Positions 1 to 8,687 of a DNA stretch of 64,000 nucleotides are shown piece by piece. A program made the position numbers and the translations under genes. The notes beneath the pieces are model-generated. The model did not search any database. It was not told the DNA's origin and saw only the letters and a program-made list of their open reading frames with translations. The stretch's first letter is position 1; each line of letters starts with the position of its first letter. Source of the stretch: an uncultured Gammaproteobacteria bacterium (GTDB taxonomy: Bacteria > Pseudomonadota > Gammaproteobacteria > UBA6429 > Thiohalophilaceae); assembly GCA_937967995.1 (NCBI GenBank), contig CALBTB010000004.1:124001-188000 (forward strand), given 5' to 3'.

Positions 1-515
1 AGCTCCAGCGCACGTTGCATGTGCTCCTGAAAAGCCAGCCACACTTTTTCCGGATCGCTGGTTATGACCTGATCACCCTGTTTAACAGATTTCAGGTATC
101 CATAGAAATTTCCCCATTCCCGGCGCACCACAACAACCAGTTCATCCGGTTCTGACTGTTCAAGAATATTGGGGGTGACGACCAGTTTAAAGTCCGTGCC
201 ATAGACTTCCCGGTTACCGACTTTTAACAGGTAACGGTTTACAAAGTCGAAGTTCTCCGGAATGGTAAACCCGTTTTCTACCAGTGTTTCACGCTTGACG
301 CTTTCTTCATCCCAGATTTCTCCAATCAGGGTGACTTTCTCATTGTCCTTGGTCAGGTACTGAAACTGATGCACATCCGATGGCCAGAAAAATCCCATGC
401 CCCTGACCAGAATCAGCGTCAACAATCCAAACACCATGATCAGGCTGGCACTGACTGCCGCTGCATTCAGCCAGATCCAGGGAGAACCACTTTTAAACCA
501 GTCGCCGATTCGCAT
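1..515 (-). CDS. pstA: PstA phosphate ABC transporter permease, N-terminal part (cut by window edge)
   Basis: Translating the minus strand from the ATG at 515 gives an open frame to the window edge, about 171 residues. It starts MRIGDWFKSGSPWIWLNAAA, followed by one hydrophobic segment (about residues 16-40) and then a soluble stretch. Family knowledge: PstA and PstC are the two membrane subunits of the high-affinity phosphate importer; in many marine and sulfur-oxidising gammaproteobacteria PstA carries a long periplasmic insert after the first helix, which fits the soluble stretch. The start lies 11 bases after the pstC stop, so both are in one operon. The transporter core with its EAA loop lies outside the window, so the call rests on context plus the N-terminal layout. 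Confidence 0.85.
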   Translation of the reverse strand, partial: MRIGDWFKSGSPWIWLNAAAVSASLIMVFGLLTLILVRGMGFFWPSDVHQFQYLTKDNEKVTLIGEIWDEESVKRETLVENGFTIPENFDFVNRYLLKVGNREVYGTDFKLVVTPNILEQSEPDELVVVVRREWGNFYGYLKSVKQGDQVITSDPEKVWLAFQEHMQRALE

Positions 516-526
516 TATTCACAGAC

Positions 527-3046
527 CTATAACGAACTGTATTTGCGGCGCAATCGCTGTCGAACGATTTCCGCCATGGTGTTAAAGATAAATGTAAAGG
601 CAAACAGCACCAGTGCTGCCAGGAACAGGACACGATAATGCGTACTGTCCACTTCGGACTCGGGCATTTCCACGGCAATATTGGCAGAAAGCGTACGCAT
701 GCCCTGAAAGATACTGAAGTCCATCACCGGTGTATTACCTGTTGCCATCAACACGATCATGGTTTCACCAACAGCACGTCCCAGACCGATCATTACGGCG
801 GAGAAAATACCGGGACTGGCGGTGAGAATGACGACCCGTGTCAGGGTTTGCCAGGGTGTGGCACCCAGTGCCAGGGAACCATTAATGAGATGTTTGGGTA
901 CGGCAAACAACGCATCTTCAGCAATGGAAAAAATGGTTGGAATCACCGCAAAGCCCATCGCCAGGCCAACTACGATGGAGTTACGTTGATCGAATGCGAT
1001 CGTTTCATTTGCCAGTGCTGCTACTACATCACCACCAAACATCACGTTGATTGTGAAACGCTCCATCAGCAAACCCACCAGGACTGCAACAACGGCTGCC
1101 ATGGACACATATGTAAAGTTTTGCAAAGGTTCTGATGTCAGTTTACCGACGGACCGATTTACCAGACTCGTTCTGCGCAGCAAAGCATACAAAAACGGAA
1201 ACAGGACGGTCGCAAAGACCAGGTACATGTAACGATCCAGCCATGGCCCCACATGTCGACCATACTGGGTGACGTCGCCATCGAACCACCAGTTCTCAAG
1301 ATGCGGTCCAAGCCCCAATGTTAACCAGCCGATCAGAATCAGGGCCGGAATCAGTAATGCACCTTCCCAGCCGTCCGGTACCAGGAAACGTATCTTCTGC
1401 GGCAGGCGTTGCCAGCTATAGGCCGCAAGCAGGATGCCGAATGGCATAAAGATCAGCATCATTAAAATACCCAGCAGATTGTCTTCCACATAGGGCGCCA
1501 GCCACAGTCCGGCCAGGAAACCCAGAATGACCGTCGGCAGGGCTTCCATAATTTCAACTGACGGCTTTACGACACGCCGCATGCCCGGTGACATAAACTG
1601 CGCCGTAAAGACAGCGCCCATGATGGCAAGGGGTACCGCAATCAGCATGGCATAGAAAGCGGCTTTTAGCGTACCGAATGAAATTGGTACCAGTGAAAAC
1701 TTCGGCTCAAAGTCGTTTGAAGCGGATGAGGATTGCCAGATGTAATCCGGCTCCGGATAACTCTCATACCAGACCTTGCCCCATAACGACGACCAGGAAA
1801 TTTCCGGATGTTCGTTATCAATTTTCCAGAAACTGATTTGCTTTCGTTCATTCATGAACACCGCGCCATTGGCACGCGGTGAGATCGCACCCATCAGATA
1901 GCCCGTATCCGCCAGTTTTTCTCTTAAGACAGTGCGTTCCGCTGTGGTGTGATAGATGCCGACATTACCCTTGTCATCAAACGCAATGAAACCCTTGCGA
2001 CTGAACTCGGGAATAATCTGCAAAATGGCACCAGGATGTTTATCGAACTCGCGAAATTTCACCAGTCGTTCCTGGTTATGTTCGTTCCTTACCAGCGACC
2101 ATTGCGCCAACCGTCCATCACTGGTACCAACCAGAATTGAAATTCCCCCGGTCAATGATTCGATTGCGGTGATTTCCGCACCCTTGTCCGTGACAGTCAG
2201 GTGCTGCATCAGCTTGGGTGCTGACTTGTCCTGAATATCAAAGAACGTAATGTTACCGCCTTCGCTGACCACATAGAGTTCACGCTGGTCCTTGTCGATC
2301 AGCAGATGGGTAATCGGTGTGGCCGGGTACGGCAACTCACTTTCCGTGCGGGTGATCTCGGCGCTATCCGCAAACAGCGATTCTTCGCGTGCAAATGATA
2401 CGAGCATGAGCCGATTATCTTCGGTGGCGGCGGCCAGGCTGGTGCCCTCTTCGTTGTTCTGCACGGCCAGTTCGGTGATCGCCTCATCCTGCGTATCTAT
2501 TAATATGGGTTTGTTCCCCAACGGCATCTGCACCTGTGGAGTGATCAGGCGTTGGTCATTGGGAAAAGTGACTTTATATCGATGTTGCAGCAACAGCGCG
2601 TAACCGTTGCTCAGGCCAAAAGCCAAAGTAGTGTGCGCAGGATCACTTTGGGCGTAACTGGTCACCTTGACCTTGTTCGGCAGGCTGGCCTGATAGGTCT
2701 CGACGACATCACCCGTTTGCATGTTAAAAAAGCGCAGGCTGGCATCATCTGCGATCTGCAGGCCAATTTCATTTTGCTCTTCCATCGCCATTGCCAGGGG
2801 CTGACCAGCGCTGGCGGGTGCCTCGACCACGAACTGTTTTTCAATACTGGCGCTGTGGAAGATAGGAAAGACAACGTAAAGCAGGTACAGAAAAATCAGT
2901 GTGATAGCAATGATGATGCTGATGCCGCCAAAGGCCACGGCATAACGCATAAATTTATCGACAAACATGCGTAACCGAAAGCGAAAATCGCGCACGCTTT
3001 GCAGGGTACTGGCGGGTTCACGTGCCGGCGTGGAAGTCTCTGACAT
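527..3046 (-). CDS. pstC: PstC phosphate ABC transporter permease with large periplasmic domain
   Basis: An 839-residue protein, far longer than E. coli PstC (about 319). One membrane helix sits at about residues 36-60. A long soluble domain follows (about 65-440), with repeated short beta-like segments such as AAATEDNRLMLVS and VVSEGGNITFFD, suggesting a beta-propeller-like fold in the periplasm. The permease core is C-terminal: a cluster of helices and the EAA-type loop HLINGSLALGATPWQTLTRV near residue 740. It forms the channel for phosphate with PstA. A strong Pho box lies just upstream (3057-3086), so it probably has its own PhoB-controlled promoter besides readthrough from pstS. The length and insert are typical of the extended PstC group, not a fusion error. 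Confidence 0.95.
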   Translation of the reverse strand: MSETSTPAREPASTLQSVRDFRFRLRMFVDKFMRYAVAFGGISIIIAITLIFLYLLYVVFPIFHSASIEKQFVVEAPASAGQPLAMAMEEQNEIGLQIADDASLRFFNMQTGDVVETYQASLPNKVKVTSYAQSDPAHTTLAFGLSNGYALLLQHRYKVTFPNDQRLITPQVQMPLGNKPILIDTQDEAITELAVQNNEEGTSLAAATEDNRLMLVSFAREESLFADSAEITRTESELPYPATPITHLLIDKDQRELYVVSEGGNITFFDIQDKSAPKLMQHLTVTDKGAEITAIESLTGGISILVGTSDGRLAQWSLVRNEHNQERLVKFREFDKHPGAILQIIPEFSRKGFIAFDDKGNVGIYHTTAERTVLREKLADTGYLMGAISPRANGAVFMNERKQISFWKIDNEHPEISWSSLWGKVWYESYPEPDYIWQSSSASNDFEPKFSLVPISFGTLKAAFYAMLIAVPLAIMGAVFTAQFMSPGMRRVVKPSVEIMEALPTVILGFLAGLWLAPYVEDNLLGILMMLIFMPFGILLAAYSWQRLPQKIRFLVPDGWEGALLIPALILIGWLTLGLGPHLENWWFDGDVTQYGRHVGPWLDRYMYLVFATVLFPFLYALLRRTSLVNRSVGKLTSEPLQNFTYVSMAAVVAVLVGLLMERFTINVMFGGDVVAALANETIAFDQRNSIVVGLAMGFAVIPTIFSIAEDALFAVPKHLINGSLALGATPWQTLTRVVILTASPGIFSAVMIGLGRAVGETMIVLMATGNTPVMDFSIFQGMRTLSANIAVEMPESEVDSTHYRVLFLAALVLFAFTFIFNTMAEIVRQRLRRKYSSL

Positions 3047-3056
3047 GGCGTCAGCA

Positions 3057-3086
3057 TAGTCATGATTTATGACAGTAATATGACAA
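3057..3086 (-). promoter_or_regulatory. Pho box upstream of pstC
   Basis: On the minus strand TTGTCATATTACTGTCAT (3086-3069) matches 16 of 18 positions of the consensus of two CTGTCAT-type repeats spaced by four bases. A further repeat-like unit continues towards pstC. It ends a few bases before the pstC start codon, which leaves little room for a -10, so the transcript start or the true translation start may differ from the annotation. Confidence 0.8.
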
Positions 3087-3110
3087 TGACACCGGCTATG
3101 ACGGCTTTGC

Positions 3111-3138
3111 CTGTCACGAAACTGTCATTATTTCTGTC
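3111..3138 (+). promoter_or_regulatory. second Pho box, opposite orientation, in the lipoprotein-pstC gap
   Basis: On the plus strand CTGTCACGAAACTGTCAT (3111-3128) matches 16 of 18 consensus positions, followed by another CTGTC half. It points away from pstC, into the 3' end of the PhoX-like gene on its antisense strand. It may be an auxiliary PhoB array for the pstC promoter or may drive an antisense transcript. Confidence 0.6.
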
Positions 3139-3162
3139 GAAAAACTGAACAATTCCGCGTGG

Positions 3163-4614
3163 TCACCGTTTAAGTCGGCGAAATCCGGTGATGCGGATGA
3201 TGTCATCCGTGGGGTAGTCATCGACCAACGGCATCTGGCTGTCGTCACTGTGCTGAATAGACAGGTATGCCACCGTGCCATCGGCGTTGAACTCAAAACC
3301 AGTAGGCTCAGCGGTCGCATCCAGCAGACGCAAGACACGAATACAGCCGTCGGTCACCAGGTCCCGATCACGCCCATCCGGTAGACAGGCATAGATTTCG
3401 CCAAATCGTGCATCTTCCAGTACATAAAGAATGCCACTACCGGGCTGAAAGGCCAGATTGTCGACCGAATTGAATGCCTGATCGCCCTGAATAAAGCGTT
3501 GTAAATCTACACTGGCTTTGGCCGGATCAGCGACGAGCGGTGCCGTGTCAACAGCACACATGATTTCACCATAGTGTTGGGCACCACGATGACCTGAATT
3601 GGCCCAGCAAAAGCGTACACCGTTGCCAGAAAAAACAGGATCGGCATGTAAATCTTCCGGCCGGTAATAACCGGTTGCACCCAGTGCATTGGCATCCTGG
3701 CGCGCTGTTTCCGGATTGACCTGTACCCAGCTAGCATTACCTGTTTCGCAACCCTGACCGAATTGCGGATACTCCGGGTGACGGTCCGGAAAACAATCCA
3801 CACGCAAGGCGTGCACCGTGCCCGATACATATGGCGACTGATCGAGACGGGTCACTGCACGTTGATTAGCAGGTCGTTCAGGCACAAACTTGTAAATGGC
3901 TCCGCCATCCACGTCAGGAGCACTCTCGCCCGGTCGCAGTTCATCACCGGCAATGACAACGCCATCTGGTAATACGGCCAGGCCTTCCCAGGCAACAACG
4001 GGTAAGGCAGTACGCTTGGCAATGTGCTGTGGGTGACTGACTTCACCGGTTTGCCGGTTAATGACCAGCGCATTATTCAGTTCCAGTGGCCGCAGAATTT
4101 CATAGGCAGCGCCGTCGTCGGTTTCTTCCGTCGCAAGAATCGTTCCCCAGGCCGTACGGCGAATACCATCACAGCGATCCATACCGCGTATCAGTGTCGT
4201 CACCTTGCCATTGTGAATGTCGATGCTCTGCACTGCTGGATTCCACTTGCCTGGCTGAATTTCTTCGCGAAAACCTTCAATACAAAAGATAAGATGGGTC
4301 GGTTGCTGATCGTCGGGCCAGAACACAAACATATCCGCATGGTTACCGGCCTCACGGGTCAGGATCTCAGCCTTGAGACCATCAGCAAGTTGAATCAGTT
4401 GATCTACCGACTGGCCTGGCACCCGATCATGCTGTTCAGGACTGGATGCCGGTAAGGGCCGCTCAATACCAAACAATAGAGCGGCGTTATCCGCTAATAG
4501 CGTTTCACTATAAGCACCAAAATCATAGGGCGGTTGCTGGCTGTAACGTAATGAGCTACATCCGCTCAGGAAAAGTATCGCCAGACTCAGAAATACGATT
4601 ATTCGTTGTGGCAC
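3163..4614 (-). CDS. PhoX-like (DUF839-type) lipoprotein in the pst operon
   Basis: A 483-residue protein with a lipoprotein signal: hydrophobic residues 5-18 and lipobox LSGC, so it is probably anchored in the outer membrane. Motifs resemble the PhoX/DUF839 beta-propeller family of calcium-dependent phosphatases: WEGLAVLPDGVVIAGDE, GGAIYKFVPE and GYYRPEDLHADP, the latter resembling the RPE motif of PhoX. Location between pstS and pstC, with Pho boxes nearby, supports a role in releasing phosphate from organic esters at the cell surface. Enzyme activity is inference: the metal ligands cannot be assigned without an alignment. It could be a non-catalytic propeller relative. It starts 109 bases after the pstS stop, beyond a terminator, so it probably depends on partial readthrough. 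Confidence 0.72.
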   Translation of the reverse strand: MPQRIIVFLSLAILFLSGCSSLRYSQQPPYDFGAYSETLLADNAALLFGIERPLPASSPEQHDRVPGQSVDQLIQLADGLKAEILTREAGNHADMFVFWPDDQQPTHLIFCIEGFREEIQPGKWNPAVQSIDIHNGKVTTLIRGMDRCDGIRRTAWGTILATEETDDGAAYEILRPLELNNALVINRQTGEVSHPQHIAKRTALPVVAWEGLAVLPDGVVIAGDELRPGESAPDVDGGAIYKFVPERPANQRAVTRLDQSPYVSGTVHALRVDCFPDRHPEYPQFGQGCETGNASWVQVNPETARQDANALGATGYYRPEDLHADPVFSGNGVRFCWANSGHRGAQHYGEIMCAVDTAPLVADPAKASVDLQRFIQGDQAFNSVDNLAFQPGSGILYVLEDARFGEIYACLPDGRDRDLVTDGCIRVLRLLDATAEPTGFEFNADGTVAYLSIQHSDDSQMPLVDDYPTDDIIRITGFRRLKR

Positions 4615-4670
4615 ATTATTATCCTTATAAATAGCCTGTCACGTTATTCTACATTTATGTCACCGCAATA

Positions 4671-4702
4671 AAAAAGCCCTGCCGCGAACGGCAGGGCTTT
4701 TT
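4671..4702 (-). terminator. terminator after pstS, probably partial
   Basis: Perfect inverted repeat: AAAAAGCCCTGCCG, loop CGAA, then its complement ending in a T run (A run on the other strand). It lies 21 bases beyond the pstS stop and before the PhoX-like gene of the same strand. This is the usual device for making much more binding protein than permease. Confidence 0.85.
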
Positions 4703-4723
4703 CTAAGACACCTGTTAGTCTTA

Positions 4724-5692
4724 CTACTGCAGGGCAGTCAGGGCTTTTTCTGCGAACTTGGCCGGCATTGGAATATAGCCGTCTTTCACAACTACCAGCT
4801 GGCCGGTCCTGGACAGAACCATCTTGATGAATTCACGCTCAAGCGGCTGCAGCGGTTTGTTCGGGTGTTTGTTGACATACACATACAGGAAACGCGCCAG
4901 CGGATAGTTACCTTTGACTGCATTTTCCGGTGTTGCATCAATATACTCGCCGCCTTTGTTCGATATTGGCACCGCTTTAACGCCTGAAGTCTTATAACCG
5001 ATTCCCGAGTAGCCAATGCCGTTCAGTGACGCTGTCACCGACTGCACAACAGAGGCCGAACCCGGTTGCTCATTCACGTTGCTTTTGAAATCGCCTTTGC
5101 ACAGGGCCTTTTTCTTGAAATAACCATAGGTTCCGGAAACGGAATTACGACCATACAGCTGAATGTCGCGATTTTTCCAGGCACCGGACAGGCCCAGGTC
5201 ACCCCACTTGGTAATGTCCTTGCTGGCGCCACATTTGCGGGTCGAAGAGAACACGGCGTCTACATCCTTAATGGTCATACCCTTAATCGGGTTGTCCCTG
5301 TTGACGTAAACAGCCAGCGCGTCAATCGCAACGGGCACAGCGGTTGGTTTGTAACCATGTCTTTTCTCAAACGCTTCCATTTCCTTGGATTTCATTTTGC
5401 GGCTCATCGGCCCCATGTTTGAGGTACCTTCCGTCAGTGCCGGTGGCGCAGTGGATGAACCGGCGGCCTGAATCTGAATGTTGACACTTGGATAGAGCTT
5501 TTTAAATTCTTCCGCCCACAATGTCATGAGATTGGCCAGTGTGTCAGAACCGACACTGCTCAGGTTGCCGGAAACGCCACTGGTTTTTTTGTAATCCGGC
5601 AGGTTCTTATCAACACCGCTCGCCAGTGCCTGCCCGGAGACACTTACGGCCATGGCGAAAATGGCAGATGTAATCAGTTTCTTGTTTAACAT
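4724..5692 (-). CDS. pstS: PstS periplasmic phosphate-binding protein
   Basis: A 322-residue protein with a cleavable signal peptide (residues 1-24, ending GQALA). The mature part has the phosphate-binding family signature SVGSDTLANLMTLWAEEF and QAAGSSTAPPALTEG, where the backbone and serine/threonine side chains hold phosphate. YGRNSVSGTYGYFKKKAL supplies further ligands. It captures phosphate in the periplasm and delivers it to PstCA. It is first in the transport operon, preceded by a Pho box and followed by a terminator. No abnormality is seen; the length is normal for the family. Confidence 0.96.
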   Translation of the reverse strand: MLNKKLITSAIFAMAVSVSGQALASGVDKNLPDYKKTSGVSGNLSSVGSDTLANLMTLWAEEFKKLYPSVNIQIQAAGSSTAPPALTEGTSNMGPMSRKMKSKEMEAFEKRHGYKPTAVPVAIDALAVYVNRDNPIKGMTIKDVDAVFSSTRKCGASKDITKWGDLGLSGAWKNRDIQLYGRNSVSGTYGYFKKKALCKGDFKSNVNEQPGSASVVQSVTASLNGIGYSGIGYKTSGVKAVPISNKGGEYIDATPENAVKGNYPLARFLYVYVNKHPNKPLQPLEREFIKMVLSRTGQLVVVKDGYIPMPAKFAEKALTALQ

Positions 5693-5762
5693 GTAAGGTA
5701 TCCCCTTAATTTACTATTCATATGGTATGAGTATGTATGCGGTGTATTACTAAAATATGATC

Positions 5763-5786
5763 GGATTGTTACAGTATTGTGACGCT
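5763..5786 (-). promoter_or_regulatory. Pho box upstream of pstS
   Basis: On the minus strand GCGTCACAATACTGTAACA reads as two degenerate CTGTCAT-type units 11 bases apart, just after the phoR stop. A TATTTT stretch about ten bases downstream could serve as -10, the spacing expected when PhoB replaces the -35 contact. Weaker than the pstC box but in the right place. Confidence 0.65.
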
Positions 5787-5790
5787 CACA

Positions 5791-7107
5791 TCAGATGGCC
5801 TGACGGGCCTCGGACTTGTGAACCACCTGATCGGCAGGAAAATCACAGATAAACCGGGAACCACGGCCGACTTCACTTTCGATTCGCAGTCTGGCGTTAT
5901 GCCGGTTGAGGGCATGCTTGACGATGGCAAGACCGAGACCGGAACCACCGGTCTCCCGTGAACGGGCCACGTCGACACGATAGAACCGTTCGGTCAGGCG
6001 CTGAATATGGTGCGGAGGAATGCCAATCCCGTTATCCTGTACTTCCAGGTGCGCCCCCTGCTCATCTTCGTACCAGCGAATTTGAATTTCACCTTTATCC
6101 GGCGTGTAATTAACCGCATTGATGACCAGATTGGTAAAGGCACTGTCGAGTTCCTTGGCATCACCGTATATATAAAGTTCCTCATCGATTTCAACCTGGA
6201 TGTGATGCCCGCGCTCGCCGCTCACCACCTGTGCCTCTTCCTTTAATGTCGCCAGGATTTGCGGTACGGCGACGACTTCATGCTTGATAGCCTTGTTTTC
6301 GTTTTCCAGTTTGGATAACAGCATCAGGTCTTCGACCAGGCGATACATTCTGGCGGACTGTTGCTGCATTAACTGAATGGAACGTCGGGTGTCTTCATCC
6401 TGTTCCACGTCATCGCCGGACATGGCTTCCAGGAAGCCGGTCATCACGGTTAGTGGTGTGCGTAACTCATGAGAAATATTGGCAACGAAGTCACGCCGAA
6501 TCTGTTCGACGCGTTCCAGTAACGTGACGTCTCGTGCAATCAACAGACTCTGATCGATACCATAGGGCGTGATTCGCACCGCAATCTTTTTGTTAATGTC
6601 ACCCGGTGCCACAAACGTGAACAGTTCATCACGATCTTCGCGCTCGTAGAATTGCAGGAATTCCGGTGTTCTTACCAGGTTCGTAATACGTTGGCCAACA
6701 TCATGTGGATATTTCAGGTCCAGCATTTTGCCACCTGCATCGTTCCACCACTCGATAGTGCCGTTGGCCTGCATGACGACCACGCCATCCGGCATGGCTT
6801 CTGTTGTTTCGCGAAAACGCGCCAGAAGTTTTACCAGTCGCTTGTGACGTTTCTTGTTGCGTTTTTGCAGGCGGTAGATTTCGGTAAATATTTCACCCCA
6901 GATACCACTGGAATTGGGCGGAGAATATTTTTTGCCTTTTGCCAGCCAGCGCCGTAAATGCCACAGGTTATACATGTGCCAGACAATATAGGCGGCAAAG
7001 GTGATGGTAAGAAACAGCAATACATGATTAAAGATCAGGCCCAGGACAATCGCCAGGACACTCAATCCGATCAATCGCCAGACTTCTTCAATCCAGCTGT
7101 TCTTCAA
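5791..7107 (-). CDS. phoR: PhoR phosphate-regulon sensor histidine kinase
   Basis: A 438-residue membrane kinase. Two N-terminal hydrophobic segments (about 10-45) are followed by a basic linker and a PAS domain (about 95-195; GVVVMQANGTIEWWNDAGG). The phosphoacceptor motif is NISHELRTPLTVMTGFLE (His about 215). ATP-binding N, G1 and G2 boxes follow: NLVINAVNYTPDKG, DNGIGIP and GGSGLGLAIVKHALNRH. This matches PhoR of gammaproteobacteria in length and order. It senses the state of the Pst transporter, usually through PhoU, and phosphorylates PhoB. It lies six bases after phoB in the same operon. Confidence 0.95.
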   Translation of the reverse strand: MKNSWIEEVWRLIGLSVLAIVLGLIFNHVLLFLTITFAAYIVWHMYNLWHLRRWLAKGKKYSPPNSSGIWGEIFTEIYRLQKRNKKRHKRLVKLLARFRETTEAMPDGVVVMQANGTIEWWNDAGGKMLDLKYPHDVGQRITNLVRTPEFLQFYEREDRDELFTFVAPGDINKKIAVRITPYGIDQSLLIARDVTLLERVEQIRRDFVANISHELRTPLTVMTGFLEAMSGDDVEQDEDTRRSIQLMQQQSARMYRLVEDLMLLSKLENENKAIKHEVVAVPQILATLKEEAQVVSGERGHHIQVEIDEELYIYGDAKELDSAFTNLVINAVNYTPDKGEIQIRWYEDEQGAHLEVQDNGIGIPPHHIQRLTERFYRVDVARSRETGGSGLGLAIVKHALNRHNARLRIESEVGRGSRFICDFPADQVVHKSEARQAI

Positions 7108-7113
7108 TGTCGT

Positions 7114-7812
7114 TTACACCTGTTCTGAAAATCGGTAACCGGCACCCCGAACGGTCTGAATATACCTGGCGCAGTCATGGGGTTCCAGTGCACGCCGCAA
7201 TCGTCGTATATGGACATCGACGGTGCGCTCCTCGATGTAGACATTATCGCCCCACACCTGATCCAGCAACTGGCTGCGACTGAATACCCGTTCGGCATGT
7301 GTCATAAAGAAGTGTAACAGACGAAACTCGGTTGGTCCCAGTTCCAAAGGTTGATTCCTGACCGAAACCCGGTGACTGACGGTGTCGACAGACAAATCGC
7401 CAATTTCGATGACGTCCTCTGCCACGCTCGAATCGGTACGACGCAGTACCGCCTTGATTCTGGCGATCAATTCCCGGGGCGAAAAGGGTTTGGTGACATA
7501 ATCGTCGGCGCCGGCTTCCAGGCCTTTAATCTTGTTTTCCTCTTCCCCACGTGCGGTTAGCATGATGATCGGTATCTTGCGGGTGCGGTTCGCCTGACGT
7601 AATTTCTGCGCCAGATCCACACCACTGATGCCGGGCAGCATCCAGTCCAGCAAAACCAGATCAGGGACATGGCTATCCATCATATCCTGTGCCTGTCGCG
7701 CGTCGGCTGCTTCATGGACATCAAAACCGGCCTTGCCGAGCGAGAACTGCAGCATCTCCCGAATTGCCGCCTCGTCTTCAACCACCAGTATGCTTGGGTT
7801 ATCCTTTGACAT
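7114..7812 (-). CDS. phoB: PhoB phosphate-regulon response regulator
   Basis: About 232 residues from the ATG at 7812 (MSKDNPSILVVEDE); in-frame ATGs at 7815 and 7839 are possible, and none has a clear ribosome-binding site. The receiver has the acidic pair (VEDE), phosphoacceptor Asp in LVLLDWMLP, Thr in IIMLTARGEE and Lys in DDYVTKPFSP. The C-terminal winged helix is of the OmpR/PhoB type (VFSRSQLLDQVWGDNVYIEER and VDVHIRRLRRAL). It binds the Pho boxes seen around pstS, pstC and its own promoter. Its own upstream region carries a Pho box, consistent with autoactivation. Confidence 0.96.
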   Translation of the reverse strand: MSKDNPSILVVEDEAAIREMLQFSLGKAGFDVHEAADARQAQDMMDSHVPDLVLLDWMLPGISGVDLAQKLRQANRTRKIPIIMLTARGEEENKIKGLEAGADDYVTKPFSPRELIARIKAVLRRTDSSVAEDVIEIGDLSVDTVSHRVSVRNQPLELGPTEFRLLHFFMTHAERVFSRSQLLDQVWGDNVYIEERTVDVHIRRLRRALEPHDCARYIQTVRGAGYRFSEQV

Positions 7813-7873
7813 CATGCTATACATATTCGGCACTCGCATCCTGTTGATGACGAGTGGATTACACAGGAATTTT

Positions 7874-7891
7874 GTTACATACTGATGACAG
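7874..7891 (-). promoter_or_regulatory. Pho box upstream of phoB
   Basis: On the minus strand CTGTCATCAGTATGTAAC gives one perfect CTGTCAT unit, a four-base spacer and a second unit with two mismatches. It lies about 60 bases before the phoB start and fits autoregulation by PhoB. Confidence 0.65.
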
Positions 7892-7921
7892 TATTACAAA
7901 TGTGTAGCAGTTACTATTAAT

Positions 7922-7939
7922 TTGTAATGAATCTGTCAT
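7922..7939 (+). promoter_or_regulatory. Pho box facing the SH3-domain gene
   Basis: On the plus strand TTGTAATGAATCTGTCAT: two units separated by four bases, the second a perfect CTGTCAT. It lies 61 bases before the start of the SH3-domain gene, in tandem with AT-rich -10-like sequence (TATATACATATA at 7969-7980). It suggests that this gene joins the Pho regulon, or that it is an upstream part of the phoB control region. Confidence 0.6.
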
Positions 7940-8000
7940 CCTTTATTTCACACACTATTATATACATATACAACAATAATACGCTGAGCTGGATTGAACA

Positions 8001-8663
8001 ATGAAATACAAGACGTGGATATTACTGATTTGCCTGTTTCCGGGTGTCATTTTCGCTGCCAACAAATATGTCAGCGATGAACTGGTTATCACCCTGCGGA
8101 CCGGACAGGGCAATCAGTTCGAGATCATCAAGACACTTAAAAGTGGCGCTAAACTGGAAGTACTGGACGAAACAGATACCGGTTATACGCTGGTCAGAAC
8201 AGATGATGGCACAGAGGGCTGGGTGCGCACCCAGTACCTGAGCGACGAACCGACGGCAGCAACAAAACTGGATAAGGCACAGGCAAAAATCGCTTCACTC
8301 AGTGAGAAGCTGGCCAGTGCCCAGAGTGAACTTCGCACACTGCGCAAGGAAAAAGGCAAGCTGGATTCAAATCTGGCCAAATTAAAAGGCGAACACGAGT
8401 CTGCCAGCAAGGAGCTGGCACACATGAATGAACTGGCATCCAGGCCCAAACAGCTGGCCCGCGAGAACAAGGAATTGCGCATGCAGTATGAACAAATTCG
8501 CGATGAACTTGTCCTTGTTAAACAGGAAAACCAGGTGCTCAAGGACCGCTCCAAGCGAAACTGGTTCCTGGCCGGTGCCGGTGTTGTCATACTTGGTATG
8601 ATCATCGGACTGGTTATTCCCAAACTTCGTTTCCGCAAAAAGGACAGCTGGGGCGACTACTGA
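8001..8663 (+). CDS. SH3-domain, coiled-coil, C-terminally anchored protein (YgiM/TIGR04211-like)
   Basis: A 220-residue protein with signal peptide (1-19, ending VIFA) and a bacterial SH3 domain at about 22-85 (LRTGQGNQFEIIKTL, GWVRTQYLS). A long charged coiled coil follows (about 90-185), then one membrane helix (about 190-210; WFLAGAGVVILGMIIGLVIP) and a short basic tail. This order is that of E. coli YgiM and the TIGR04211 group. The SH3 and coil should face the periplasm. The molecular role is not established; peptidoglycan contact is a guess from the SH3 domain. Divergent from phoB and preceded by a Pho box on its own strand. Confidence 0.85.
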   Translation: MKYKTWILLICLFPGVIFAANKYVSDELVITLRTGQGNQFEIIKTLKSGAKLEVLDETDTGYTLVRTDDGTEGWVRTQYLSDEPTAATKLDKAQAKIASLSEKLASAQSELRTLRKEKGKLDSNLAKLKGEHESASKELAHMNELASRPKQLARENKELRMQYEQIRDELVLVKQENQVLKDRSKRNWFLAGAGVVILGMIIGLVIPKLRFRKKDSWGDY

Positions 8664-8687
8664 CAAGAGGCAAACAGACAGACCACC

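Noticed and set aside
638..1135. Cys/His-rich 165-codon frame opposite pstC
   Set aside because: Shadow frame of pstC; no ribosome-binding site or family match.
4615..4660. Possible Pho box before the PhoX-like lipoprotein
   Set aside because: Only isolated GTGACAG- and TGACAT-like pieces; no pair with the required 11-base spacing.
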